From contig DAYE01000116.1 of NCBI GenBank assembly GCA_002506745.1, positions 1 to 7,862 of the forward strand: a DNA stretch of 7,862 nt. Direction: 5' to 3'. The translations under genes were made by a program, and so were the position numbers. Origin of the DNA: Euryarchaeota archaeon UBA33 (GTDB lineage Archaea > Thermoplasmatota > E2 > DHVEG-1). Under the pieces are notes generated by a model. It did no database searches, had not been told where the DNA came from, and was given only the letters and a program-made list of their open reading frames with translations. Shown one piece after another: positions 1-6,759 of the stretch (position 1 is the stretch's first letter; each line of letters opens with the position of its first letter).

Positions 1-2
1 TG

Positions 3-536
3 TTAGAGGTATTCAACTAATTTTTTAATTTGAGGATTCTTAATACCTTTCTTCCGAATCGGGATGATAGTCTCAATGAGAAGAATTTCTTTTAAAAATT
101 TACCGACTCTTTTAAAAATTACTTGAACAAATTTTTTTGCACTGATAAGATCAGGAACGTAAAAGGTGACAACTGCATCGAAACTTCCATGAGTAAAGAA
201 GATATCCTCAATTCTCACTACATCTGGAAGGTAATCATCGAGGTTTTCAAATATAAGTTCATTTTTGGTTGAATCATCAAAGGACACTACGTTTCTCTTC
301 ACCAGCAGGACGAAGAGTTTAAGACCTTCTACTTCTTCGTCTGTGACAGCAGTATACCCCCAAATTGTTTTATTCTCTTCTAAATGTTTAATGGTTTTCC
401 AGACTTTTTGTCTTGAGAAATCACAGTGTTTCGCAATCGTGTCAATGTTTTGGTTCGAGTTTTTCTGAAGCTCTGCAAGAATCTTCATCTCATCGATATT
501 TATCTGCTCTCTACTACTTTTTGTCATAGTCCTCAT
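3..536 (-). CDS. Lrp/AsnC-family transcriptional regulator
   Basis: Likely a DNA-binding regulator that senses an amino acid or related small molecule. Residues about 12-58 form an AsnC-type winged helix-turn-helix (IDEMKILAELQKNSNQNIDT, then a recognition helix around SRQKVWKTIKHLEE and the wing IWGYTAV). Residues about 70-160 look like the alpha/beta ligand-binding and oligomerisation (RAM-like) domain, with FFTHGSFDAVVTF and the strand LLIETIIPI. The 177-residue length is slightly above the usual 150-165 because of a basic tail (RKKGIKNPQIKK). Two starts are possible: ATG at 536 or ATG at 527. A TATA-like GTTTTAAA about 26 bases before 527 favours a leaderless transcript starting at the second ATG, giving 174 residues. 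The gene is complete, with a TAA stop at 3-5. It is on the same strand as the SHOCT and ligase genes but follows a pyrimidine-rich tract and has its own promoter. The targets and ligand cannot be read from the sequence. Confidence 0.88.
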   Translation of the reverse strand: MRTMTKSSREQINIDEMKILAELQKNSNQNIDTIAKHCDFSRQKVWKTIKHLEENKTIWGYTAVTDEEVEGLKLFVLLVKRNVVSFDDSTKNELIFENLDDYLPDVVRIEDIFFTHGSFDAVVTFYVPDLISAKKFVQVIFKRVGKFLKEILLIETIIPIRKKGIKNPQIKKLVEYL

Positions 537-549
537 CCGATACTACAGG

Positions 550-557
550 TTTAAAAC
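550..557 (-). promoter_or_regulatory. TATA-like box for the Lrp-type regulator gene
   Basis: On the minus strand this reads GTTTTAAA, centred about 26 bases before the ATG at 527. That is the usual archaeal TATA-to-start spacing for a leaderless transcript. A second AT-rich stretch nearby (559-567) could instead serve the ATG at 536, so the exact start is open. Confidence 0.4.
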
Positions 558-581
558 ATTTATTTCCTTAAAAACATATCC

Positions 582-598
582 TTAAAAGAAAAAGAGAG
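582..598 (-). terminator. Pyrimidine-rich (U-tract) terminator after the SHOCT gene
   Basis: Directly after the stop of the SHOCT gene, the minus strand reads TCTCTTTTTCTTTTAAG. Euryarchaeal transcription often ends at such U-rich runs without needing a hairpin. It would end the ligase-SHOCT transcript before the regulator's own promoter. No clear stem accompanies it. Confidence 0.4.
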
Positions 599-600
599 TA

Positions 601-837
601 TTATTTCTCCAAATCTTTTTTCATCTGCTCAAATTGTTCTTTGGTAACTTCTGCTTTTGCATATCTATTTCTTAAAATCTTTATTGCTTCATCTTGTGGA
701 ACTGGATGGGAAACTGGATGCGAAACAGGAGTAAATTTAGGTATCGTTTTTTTATTTGATATAATAGCCCCAACAATGCATACACACAAACCAACCATAA
801 ATAAAATTACTCCTGATATTTCCACTATTTGCCCCAT
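601..837 (-). CDS. Small membrane protein with C-terminal SHOCT-like domain
   Basis: A 78-residue protein with one N-terminal transmembrane helix (about residues 9-27, VILFMVGLCVCIVGAIIS), a proline/histidine linker with the doubled unit VSHPVSHP (38-45), and a C-terminal helical tail (about 50-77) ending RYAKAEVTKEQFEQMKKDLE. That tail matches the SHOCT pattern (RYAKGEIT.EE.E.MK.DL), a short domain found at the ends of many otherwise unrelated small membrane proteins. It probably sits in the cytoplasmic membrane. Its role is unknown, and SHOCT is thought to mediate oligomerisation. The start lies 26 bases after the stop of the phenylacetate-CoA ligase gene, so the two are probably co-transcribed. 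Only a weak purine run precedes the ATG. The linker repeat reflects a 12-base tandem repeat in the DNA. Confidence 0.8.
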   Translation of the reverse strand: MGQIVEISGVILFMVGLCVCIVGAIISNKKTIPKFTPVSHPVSHPVPQDEAIKILRNRYAKAEVTKEQFEQMKKDLEK

Positions 838-863
838 TTGATAAGTATCTCTGGCATCTTGGC

Positions 864-2156
864 TTATCGTTCAATAACCCGTTTTGCTTTCCCAGTGCTG
901 CGAGGGATCGTCTTTGGTGATATCGCATGGACCGGGACATGTAAATTTAAAATACGATAGATTTCTTGTTCCGCCTTTTTTTCAAAGTCATCCAGATGAC
1001 CCTCATGAAACCGCACTTCTGAAGGCTCAGCTTCGACTGAAAGTGAGTACATATCTCCCTGTTTTGTTTTAATGATTTGATAATTGTCACTTATCCCTGG
1101 AACCTGCATCAACGCTGCTTCTATTTGAGATGGGAACACAATCACTCCTTTTACTTTCATCATATCATCACTTCGTCCACGGATCCTCGATTGGATAGGC
1201 AGTGTACGTCCACAATCACAGGTATCCTCGACAATTGATGCAAGATCCCTAGTTCGGAATCGAATCGCAGGGAACGCCTCTTTAGTCAAGGTGGTAAATA
1301 CAAGTTCACCATCCTGGCCAGGTTCTAACGTCTCCCCAGTTTGAGGGTCGATTATTTCAGGATAGAAATGGTCCGCATTTATATGCAATTTCTTATACTG
1401 ACATTCGGAGACCACACCGGGACCGATCAGTTCTGTTAACCCGTAATGCTCATGAGCAACGATCCCCCATCGTTTCTCGATTTTATTACGCATCTCTTCA
1501 CTCCATGCTTCTGCACCAAATGCTCCAATACGCAATTGGAAATCCTTTGCAGCATTGAATCCTTTTTCTTCAGCGACTTCCGCGATATGCAAAGAATACG
1601 AAGGAGTACAGGCAAGAACAGTGCTCCCAAAATCTTTTAGGATATCAACCTGACGTTCAGTATTTCCAGAACTAATCGTAATAACCATAGAACCAATTTT
1701 TTGTGCTCCTTTCTCAAATCCATGAGCACCCGTAAATAATCCGTACCCATACGCGTTTTGGACAATATCGTTTTTACGAACACCATTTGCCCAGAGGGAT
1801 CGTGCCATGACCTCACCCCAGAGCTCCACATCGTTTCTCGTATAGGGGCCAACAACCGGTTTTCCCGTGGTCCCAGAAGATGCATGGACTTCAATAATTT
1901 CATCCAATTCAGTACAAACAAGGCCAAATGGGTAATATAATCGGAGATCTTGTTTGGTAAGAAACGGGATTTTCTCGATATCTTTTAAGGTTTTAATCAT
2001 CTCAGGTTTTATCTTTGCCTCATCGAACTTTTTCTTATAGTATTTATTTTTTATAAATACCCGGTGGATGAGTTCCTTGAATTGTTTTAACTGCAATTCT
2101 TTTAGCTTCGTGGAAGGCATCGACTCTCGTTTCAAATCCCATAATTCTTCATCCAT
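864..2156 (-). CDS. paaK: Phenylacetate-CoA ligase (AMP-forming, PaaK family)
   Basis: Cytoplasmic acyl-adenylate-forming enzyme predicted to activate phenylacetate, or a similar aryl acid, to its CoA thioester with ATP. At 430 residues it has the usual family length. Visible motifs: the phosphate-binding loop ASSGTTGKP at 92-100; the A5-type motif HYGLTE at 237-242; the adenylate-binding stretch FRTRDLASI around 300-308; CDCGRTLP (313-320), a Cys pair typical of this family; the hinge motif GRSDDMMKVKGV at 327-338; and a C-terminal TGKAKR (421-426) carrying the probable catalytic Lys. A Shine-Dalgarno-like AGGGAG lies 8 bases before the ATG and a TATTATTC-like TATA box (TTATATTC) lies further upstream. 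The gene lies upstream of the SHOCT protein gene on the same strand. No indolepyruvate oxidoreductase or paa pathway genes are visible, so the exact substrate is inferred. Archaeal paralogues often act on aryl acids formed during aromatic amino-acid fermentation. Confidence 0.93.
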   Translation of the reverse strand: MDEELWDLKRESMPSTKLKELQLKQFKELIHRVFIKNKYYKKKFDEAKIKPEMIKTLKDIEKIPFLTKQDLRLYYPFGLVCTELDEIIEVHASSGTTGKPVVGPYTRNDVELWGEVMARSLWANGVRKNDIVQNAYGYGLFTGAHGFEKGAQKIGSMVITISSGNTERQVDILKDFGSTVLACTPSYSLHIAEVAEEKGFNAAKDFQLRIGAFGAEAWSEEMRNKIEKRWGIVAHEHYGLTELIGPGVVSECQYKKLHINADHFYPEIIDPQTGETLEPGQDGELVFTTLTKEAFPAIRFRTRDLASIVEDTCDCGRTLPIQSRIRGRSDDMMKVKGVIVFPSQIEAALMQVPGISDNYQIIKTKQGDMYSLSVEAEPSEVRFHEGHLDDFEKKAEQEIYRILNLHVPVHAISPKTIPRSTGKAKRVIER

Positions 2157-2164
2157 ATATTGTA

Positions 2165-2201
2165 CTCCCTTCGCCCTCGTGAATAGGATTGTTGAATATA
2201 A
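2165..2201 (-). promoter_or_regulatory. Promoter and ribosome-binding site of the phenylacetate-CoA ligase gene
   Basis: On the minus strand there is a TATA box TTATATTC (2194-2201), predicting transcription start near 2172, followed by AGGGAG (2165-2170) 8 bases before the ATG at 2156. The spacings agree with a short leader of about 16 bases carrying the ribosome-binding site. This forms one half of a divergent promoter region. Confidence 0.55.
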
Positions 2202-2229
2202 TGGTTATGAATTAGTCGTAAAGCAAGAA

Positions 2230-2271
2230 TTTTTATTACTGGGAGATATTCTAAATCATTGATTCGCGGAG
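2230..2271 (+). promoter_or_regulatory. Promoter and ribosome-binding site of the dehydrogenase-taw3 operon
   Basis: The plus strand has a TATA-like TTTTTATTA (2230-2238), which predicts a transcription start around 2260, then GGAG (2268-2271) with 9 bases to the ATG at 2281. The ligase promoter lies only about 30 bases away on the other strand, so a regulator bound here could affect both units. Confidence 0.5.
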
Positions 2272-2280
2272 ACCTCCTGT

Positions 2281-3438
2281 ATGAATGTAGTTATATTAGG
2301 CGCCGGAATGATGGGACGTGCGATTGCGTACGATCTGTCTAAATTCTCCAACTTTGATGAAATCCTTCTTGGTGAAAAAGACAGCAAGACACGTGCTTCA
2401 ACCAGACGGTTTCTCCAAGAAACCAGGGTTAAAGTGATACCGCTCGATGCAGAGAGAACATCTGATCTGAAGAATCGATTACAAAAAGGGGATGTGATTA
2501 TCTCTGCTCTCCCATACAGATATAATTACAGGTTGGCTCAGAGAGCGATACAGACGAAAACACATTTTATCGACCTTGGCGGGAACAATACAATCGTTGA
2601 AAACGAACGACGCCTTTTTTCTCAGGCAAAAAAAAATGATGTAACCATAATACCCGACTCAGGCTTAGCACCGGGTCTTGTGTCCATTATCACCCGGGAT
2701 ATTGTTGATCATCTTGATATCGTCAACTCCGTAAGACTCCGTGTCGGAGGATTACCAACTCATCCAAAGCCCCCTCTGAATTATCAGATCGTATTTTCAC
2801 CCTATGGGCTTATCAATGAATATGTAGAAGATGCATTGATTCTCGACCATGGGAGGATCATTCAGAAGAAATCAATGACCGAGGTTGAGACATTGCAATT
2901 TCCAAAACCGTTTGAAACAATGGAAGCGTTCCTTACCTCAGGGGGATGCTCCACCTTGCCATATACATATAGGCATACAGTTGACTATCTTGATTATAAG
3001 ACGATACGGTACCCAGGTCATTGTGAGAAAATCAAAGCGATCCTTGATCTTGGATTTGCTGATGAAAAGAAAATGAACTGCGCTGGTCAGGTAATCGCAC
3101 CTCGGGATGTCTTAGCATCAATGCTGATAAAAAATGTTCCTACCACAGGAGAAGACGTCGTGTTATTAAAAGTGATGAGTCAAGGGATAAAGCAGGGGAA
3201 GAAGCGGGTACGAGAATTCCTCTTGATTGATTATTATGACAAGAAGAATAATATCACCGCGATGATGCGGACGACCGGGTATCCCGTTGCCATCACCGCG
3301 CAGATGATCGAGAATGGGACTATCCAGGAGCGAGGCGTGTTCTGCCCGGAGGAAATCATTCCACCGACTGTATTTTTCAAGGAACTAAAGAAACGAGGCA
3401 TCAATCTTTCTCTTTCTGACAGAAGTGTTTCGTCATGA
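2281..3438 (+). CDS. Saccharopine dehydrogenase / L-lysine 6-dehydrogenase-like oxidoreductase
   Basis: A 385-residue NAD(P)-dependent dehydrogenase. The N-terminus is a Rossmann fold opening with VVILGAGMMGRAIA (GxGxxG at 7-12) and an acidic residue after strand 2 (E32). The middle carries HFIDLGGNN (95-103) and PDSGLAPGLVS (125-135), typical of the saccharopine dehydrogenase superfamily. Later come GGLPTHPKPPLNYQI (156-170), IRYPGHCEKI (242-251) and a C-terminal TTGYPVAITAQMI with an EIIPP motif. The RYPGH and DSGLAPG combination resembles L-lysine 6-dehydrogenase (oxidative deamination of the lysine epsilon-amino group) more than carboxynorspermidine synthase, but substrate cannot be fixed by eye. 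It has its own ribosome-binding site and overlaps the next gene by four bases (ATGA), so it is probably the first gene of a two-gene operon. Confidence 0.85.
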   Translation: MNVVILGAGMMGRAIAYDLSKFSNFDEILLGEKDSKTRASTRRFLQETRVKVIPLDAERTSDLKNRLQKGDVIISALPYRYNYRLAQRAIQTKTHFIDLGGNNTIVENERRLFSQAKKNDVTIIPDSGLAPGLVSIITRDIVDHLDIVNSVRLRVGGLPTHPKPPLNYQIVFSPYGLINEYVEDALILDHGRIIQKKSMTEVETLQFPKPFETMEAFLTSGGCSTLPYTYRHTVDYLDYKTIRYPGHCEKIKAILDLGFADEKKMNCAGQVIAPRDVLASMLIKNVPTTGEDVVLLKVMSQGIKQGKKRVREFLLIDYYDKKNNITAMMRTTGYPVAITAQMIENGTIQERGVFCPEEIIPPTVFFKELKKRGINLSLSDRSVSS

Positions 3439-4025
3439 CGAAAAAAGAGTTTTTCGATGCAAAAGAGATTGCATTGAAGTCTCTAATGGAAGCCTCCATC
3501 GAAGGGAAGGTCGACGAAGGCATAGTCTCAATCCTTGATCAGATAAACAAGATACAGGGTTTCTACACCTCAAGTAGTTGCGCGGGACGAATCGTCTTAC
3601 TCGAAATACCACAGATTGGCGACAAACGCGGTGCAACCTTCCTTGGGATCTGGCATAGAACCATAGAAACACATGAACTACAAACCGCTGCGACAAAGGC
3701 AACAACTGGTTTTCTCTGGTTACTAGCACAAGCACCGATTGTGCATATAGGCGCTGAAACACTCCAACATGCAGAAAAAATGTTAAAAACGGCTATATCG
3801 TGTGGATTTAAAAACTCAGCAGTAAAATCATTAGGGAAAAAAATCATCATCGAGATTTGCAGTACTGAGCGTCTTGATGCTCCTATAGGGAGGGATGGCT
3901 GTCTTTTTTGTGAGGAAAAACACCTGTCTTTGTTGGTTGAAATCTCAAATGAGGTCATAAAAAGATCCCAGGAAAAAATAGGTCGATTTACCAATAAACT
4001 AGGAAATTTTAGCGATTTTCTATGA
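3435..4025 (+). CDS. taw3: tRNA(Phe) wybutosine-pathway N4-methyltransferase (Taw3/TYW3 family)
   Basis: SAM-dependent methyltransferase predicted to act on the modified guanosine at position 37 of tRNA-Phe in wyosine/wybutosine synthesis, next to the anticodon. The 196-residue length fits the family. Visible signatures are the N-terminal KKEFFDAKE, the motif YTSSSCAGRIVL (44-55; the usual form is SSCSGR, here with Ala in place of the second Ser), GIWH (71-74) and the later ICSTERLDAPIG (141-152). The family is restricted to archaea and eukaryotes, which supports an archaeal source. The ATG overlaps the stop of the upstream dehydrogenase as ATGA, which points to translational coupling. The stop TGA is followed almost at once by the promoter of the next gene. 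Other wyosine genes (taw1, taw2, trm5) are not in the window. Confidence 0.92.
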   Translation: MTKKEFFDAKEIALKSLMEASIEGKVDEGIVSILDQINKIQGFYTSSSCAGRIVLLEIPQIGDKRGATFLGIWHRTIETHELQTAATKATTGFLWLLAQAPIVHIGAETLQHAEKMLKTAISCGFKNSAVKSLGKKIIIEICSTERLDAPIGRDGCLFCEEKHLSLLVEISNEVIKRSQEKIGRFTNKLGNFSDFL

Positions 4026-4039
4026 AAATCAACAAAAGA

Positions 4040-4073
4040 TTTATATATTATGTTGATATATTAGTTGTCGGGG
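4040..4073 (+). promoter_or_regulatory. Strong TATA box and leader of the small exported protein gene
   Basis: TTTATATATTA (4040-4050) is close to the archaeal TATA consensus. It predicts transcription start near 4071, so the leader would be about 11 bases long. GGGG at 4070-4073 lies 8 bases before the ATG and may act as a ribosome-binding site only if transcription begins slightly earlier. This is the best promoter match in the window and suggests separate, perhaps high, expression of the gene. Confidence 0.6.
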
Positions 4074-4081
4074 AATAAAGT

Positions 4082-4414
4082 ATGAACACAAAAAAAATCT
4101 TAGGCATCTTTATGTGCATGCTGGTAATGACCATGATACCTGTAGCAGCAGGAGCGACCACAAACAACAAAGACACCGGTAAAATCGGTTGGACCACTAT
4201 ACAGGGATTTACCCTTACTCAACCAAAACAAATAAACGGTGGAGCATTGATAGAATTCAGATGTCTCTTCGTCCACTACGCAGTCCAAGGTATTGGTCAG
4301 CGCACAACCGGTATCAGATACAATGGTGAAATCATGGTTATCCCATCGAACTTTAATGGGTTACTAATGAACCACATGATTATGGGCTGGTGCATTGGCG
4401 CCTTAGAGTTCTAA
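4082..4414 (+). CDS. Small exported protein of unknown function
   Basis: A 110-residue protein that I cannot assign to a named family. Residues 1-25 look like a Sec signal peptide: basic NTKK, hydrophobic core ILGIFMCMLVMTMIPVAA, and a probable signal peptidase site after AGA (25|26). The mature part is about 85 residues, rich in Gly, Ile and Asn, with two cysteines (C61 and C104) that could pair outside the cell, and alternating hydrophobic strands (ALIEFRCLFVHYAVQGIG, GEIMVIPSNF, HMIMGWCIGALEF) suggestive of a small beta fold. It has its own strong TATA box and a hairpin/U-tract terminator, so it is a single-gene unit. From memory, similar leaders (KKILGIF.CML) occur on exported proteins of uncultured Thermoplasmata; this is unverified. 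The gene is complete and shows no membrane segment beyond the leader. Confidence 0.75.
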   Translation: MNTKKILGIFMCMLVMTMIPVAAGATTNNKDTGKIGWTTIQGFTLTQPKQINGGALIEFRCLFVHYAVQGIGQRTTGIRYNGEIMVIPSNFNGLLMNHMIMGWCIGALEF

Positions 4415-4455
4415 AGAGAAAATCTTAAAATTCTCTTTTTATTTTTTCTTTTTTT
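4413..4455 (+). terminator. Hairpin plus U-tract terminator
   Basis: AAAGAGAA (4413-4420) pairs perfectly with TTCTCTTT (4431-4438) across a 10-base AT-rich loop, and a long T-rich run follows. The left arm starts inside the TAA stop codon. The stem is short and AT-rich, so the U-tract is probably the main signal. It ends the exported-protein transcript before the convergent dehydrogenase gene. Confidence 0.65.
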
Positions 4456-4529
4456 TAATCTAATTTTTTTCTTAAAGATTTTTTCAATGTACTCATAATC
4501 TAACACTGTTGATGATTCAATATAAACAG

Positions 4530-4537
4530 AAAAAAAA
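4530..4537 (-). terminator. U8 tract after the isocitrate-type dehydrogenase gene
   Basis: Immediately after the TAA stop, the minus strand carries eight consecutive T residues, enough for U-tract termination in euryarchaea. No stem precedes it. The 4415-4537 gap between the two convergent genes holds only these two termination signals and AT-rich sequence. Confidence 0.45.
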
Positions 4538-5662
4538 TTAGAGTTCATCGAATTTTTTAGCAACTTCTTTGGCTACTTCAATGGTTGTATTAGAGCCCCC
4601 GACGTCGTAGGTTCGAATCGTGTTTTCTTTTATGACCTGTGCTATTGCGTTTTCTAGTTTTTTTGCTGGCTTTTTCTCCCCAAGCCACTCTAGCATCAAG
4701 GTGATCGTCAGAAGCATCGCCATGGGGTTTACCTTATACATTCCCGCATATTTCGGGGCGGATCCATGGGTTGGTTCGAACACGGCGTAAGTATCCCCTA
4801 TATTACCGCTAGAGGCAAACCCAAGGCCACCAACGAGCTGGGCGGCAAGATCAGAGATAATATCCCCAAACATATTTGATGAAACTAAAACATCATAATC
4901 CTGCGGGTTCTTCACCAGCCACATACACATCGCATCCACATTGGTCTCCTGATACTTTATCTCAGGATATTCCTTTGCGATCTTCCGTGCCTCTTCAAGC
5001 ATCATCCCGCTGGTCTCACGTATCACGTTAGGTTTTTCTATAAGAGTGACTGATTTTCGTTTATGTTCCTTTGCGTACTGAAACGCATGACGAACTATGC
5101 TTTGGCATGCCTTCTTTGTAAAGATCCTACAGGATACAGCGATTTCATCAAGTGGAACCTGTGCGAATCGCTTCATTTTCTTATGAGTCATGAGCGCATC
5201 AAAAACAAGCTTCGGTAATGGTCGAAATTCCACGCCAGCATACAGATCCTCTGTGTTCTCTCGGAATACCATAAGATCGATGTCGTCTCGATAGTTCAAC
5301 GGATTGCCTAAGTATGCTTTACATGGTCTGATGTTGGTATGAAGGTTAAACTCCTGGCGGAGTCGTACAATTGGACTGGAATAAGCTATCCCCTTACTGC
5401 GAAGCTCAGGGGAGAGTTCCTTTATTGCATCTTCTCTAGGTTTTGAGGTGATCGCACCAAAAAGACAACAGTCTGTTTCTTTCAATAAAGACAAGGTCCG
5501 ATCAGGGAGCGGGTTTCCTTCTTTTTTCCAGAATTCCCATCCGATATCACCATAGGTAAATTCAGCGTCCATCCCAATAGTATCCAGAACAATTTTTGCA
5601 GCATCCATGACGTCTTTCCCGACACCATCTCCAGGGAGTACGGCAATATGATATTTCGACAT
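4538..5662 (-). CDS. Isocitrate/homoisocitrate-type beta-decarboxylating dehydrogenase
   Basis: A 374-residue member of the isocitrate/isopropylmalate dehydrogenase family, which oxidatively decarboxylates a 2-hydroxy acid with NAD(P) and a divalent metal. Visible: N-terminal [13 protein letters not shown] (6-18); substrate arginines at R102, R112 and R134; [10 protein letters not shown] (134-143) with Tyr141, the form seen in isocitrate and homoisocitrate enzymes rather than the RELTGGIYFG of isopropylmalate dehydrogenase; Lys210; metal aspartates D243, D267 and D271; and [12 protein letters not shown] (296-307). The KY pair (304-305), V311 and Y352 match NADP-binding positions of E. coli isocitrate dehydrogenase, but the position of its R395 is Gly here. 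Ser96 aligns with E. coli S113, whereas N115 aligns with Ile. The family is certain; substrate is most likely isocitrate or a homologue. A TATA box about 26 bases before the ATG and no ribosome-binding site suggest leaderless translation. Confidence 0.88.
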   Translation of the reverse strand: MSKYHIAVLPGDGVGKDVMDAAKIVLDTIGMDAEFTYGDIGWEFWKKEGNPLPDRTLSLLKETDCCLFGAITSKPREDAIKELSPELRSKGIAYSSPIVRLRQEFNLHTNIRPCKAYLGNPLNYRDDIDLMVFRENTEDLYAGVEFRPLPKLVFDALMTHKKMKRFAQVPLDEIAVSCRIFTKKACQSIVRHAFQYAKEHKRKSVTLIEKPNVIRETSGMMLEEARKIAKEYPEIKYQETNVDAMCMWLVKNPQDYDVLVSSNMFGDIISDLAAQLVGGLGFASSGNIGDTYAVFEPTHGSAPKYAGMYKVNPMAMLLTITLMLEWLGEKKPAKKLENAIAQVIKENTIRTYDVGGSNTTIEVAKEVAKKFDEL

Positions 5663-5684
5663 GGAGGACGAAATGCTTCCGTTG

Positions 5685-5692
5685 TTTTTAAA
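5685..5692 (-). promoter_or_regulatory. TATA box of the isocitrate-type dehydrogenase gene (leaderless)
   Basis: The minus strand reads TTTAAAAA, centred about 26 bases before the ATG at 5662. The bases just before the ATG (CGTCCTCC) are the opposite of a ribosome-binding site, so a leaderless mRNA starting at or next to the ATG fits best. This gives the gene its own promoter, independent of mptA upstream. Confidence 0.55.
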
Positions 5693-5732
5693 GCTTTTTT
5701 ACCTTTAAACAATCTGATTCTTACAAAATTCG

Positions 5733-6614
5733 CTATGTTTTCCTTAAATCACCCAGGCTTGTGACTCGTTCGGCAAACGCGTTGTGTTTATGAATCGATT
5801 CTTCGCTTTCACTCCGAGCTATCACCAAAACCTCACCTGGTAAGTCCTTGTATTTTTTTAACACAGAACTGAGAATATCACGGACCACGTCTTCAACGAA
5901 CTTCGGTTTGGTATGTGCCTGAAGGACAAGCTCCGCTTCTTCTTTACGTTTTAATATACTATACGTCGGACTACTGAATGATTTCTCAACAATATCGATG
6001 AGATCATCGGCATCAACATCCTTCGTTCCGCGTGGGACTTCAATCATTAATGTCCCGATGTTTCGTTGGTTATGCGTAGGGGCAGAGCAGGATTTGTCGC
6101 GGGCTTCGAGTTTTCGAACAACTTCCATGGCACAAGGGCATGCGGTCATTCCGATGACTTTGACCCCAATGAGTTTTTTCAGCTCACCACAGCTATTTGC
6201 GCGTGCTTCTGCTATGAGTTTATACGGCTCTACACCCTTTTGACCAGAGGGGTAGACAACATCTAAAAAATAATCAGCTTCTGCTTTGACCTCTGAAAAC
6301 GTTGCATACTCGTGTTTTTTAAGGAGTGATTCGGCGGTCTTCGCACAGAATGATTCCAAATCAGACACTGGTGTTTTGAGTGTTTGATCGATAATTTCAG
6401 AGACTAGCTCAAGGTTACGAGACATATGGCTGCCTTTCTGAGACGCAGGGAGGTCCACGAATAGGTCTAAGGTGACGGTGAGTGAAAGAACAGATTTTTT
6501 ATTTAGTCGTTGGATGTGAACAAGTTTTTTTACACCAGTTACCCCGACTCGTGTGAGCTTAAAATGAGAGGATGAAAGTCTCGATTGTACATCTGGTAAA
6601 ACAATAGATTTCAT
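5733..6614 (-). CDS. mptA: GTP cyclohydrolase IV (MptA), Fe(II)-dependent
   Basis: Catalyses the first step of archaeal pterin synthesis: GTP to 7,8-dihydroneopterin 2',3'-cyclic phosphate, feeding methanopterin- or folate-type cofactors. From Met at 6614 the protein has 293 residues. Motifs: LPDVQS (6-11); LTRVGVTGVKK (20-30); KGSHMSR (60-66), shared by the FolE2/MptA T-fold enzymes; TACPCAME (157-164), likely metal and catalytic Cys region; PTHNQR (179-184); QAHTKPKFVED (232-242); and SIHKHNAFAER (273-283). The open frame extends upstream to an ATG at 6662 (309 residues), but a TATA-like GAGATATAAG (6639-6648) lies inside that extension and sits about 26-29 bases before the ATG at 6614. The conserved family sequence also begins close to 6614, so I chose it. 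The leader appears absent. The gene is divergent from the archaellin gene. Confidence 0.9.
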   Translation of the reverse strand: MKSIVLPDVQSRLSSSHFKLTRVGVTGVKKLVHIQRLNKKSVLSLTVTLDLFVDLPASQKGSHMSRNLELVSEIIDQTLKTPVSDLESFCAKTAESLLKKHEYATFSEVKAEADYFLDVVYPSGQKGVEPYKLIAEARANSCGELKKLIGVKVIGMTACPCAMEVVRKLEARDKSCSAPTHNQRNIGTLMIEVPRGTKDVDADDLIDIVEKSFSSPTYSILKRKEEAELVLQAHTKPKFVEDVVRDILSSVLKKYKDLPGEVLVIARSESEESIHKHNAFAERVTSLGDLRKT

Positions 6615-6638
6615 AGGAGTCAACGACAGCGGAATACC

Positions 6639-6648
6639 CTTATATCTC
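6639..6648 (-). promoter_or_regulatory. TATA box of mptA
   Basis: The minus strand reads GAGATATAAG, centred about 28 bases before the ATG at 6614. There is no ribosome-binding site before that ATG, which fits leaderless translation. The box rules against the upstream ATG at 6662 because that codon would lie outside the transcript. Confidence 0.5.
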
Positions 6649-6759
6649 AAAAACATTCGCATTATACTCAGATTTGTCCAAAAAAAGGAACCACGTCATC
6701 TTCCCTTTAGTCTCAGGATATTTCATAATACTCAAATAGTACCTTTTCTTTACATACCA

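Noticed and set aside
1436..1940. Open frames on both strands within the phenylacetate-CoA ligase gene
   Set aside because: They are shadows of the ligase coding sequence; the ligase motifs are continuous through this region.
2268..2277. GGAG/CTCC inverted repeat at the dehydrogenase ribosome-binding site, as a possible RNA switch
   Set aside because: The loop would be too small for a stable hairpin; only three pairs remain, so it is not a credible regulatory structure.
3433..3994. Long minus-strand open frames of 109 and 143 codons opposite taw3
   Set aside because: They overlap a clearly conserved gene on the other strand, show no domain or start signal, and have compositions typical of antisense frames.
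5998..6266. Plus-strand open frames of 66-81 codons inside mptA
   Set aside because: They lie opposite conserved MptA motifs and have no family features.
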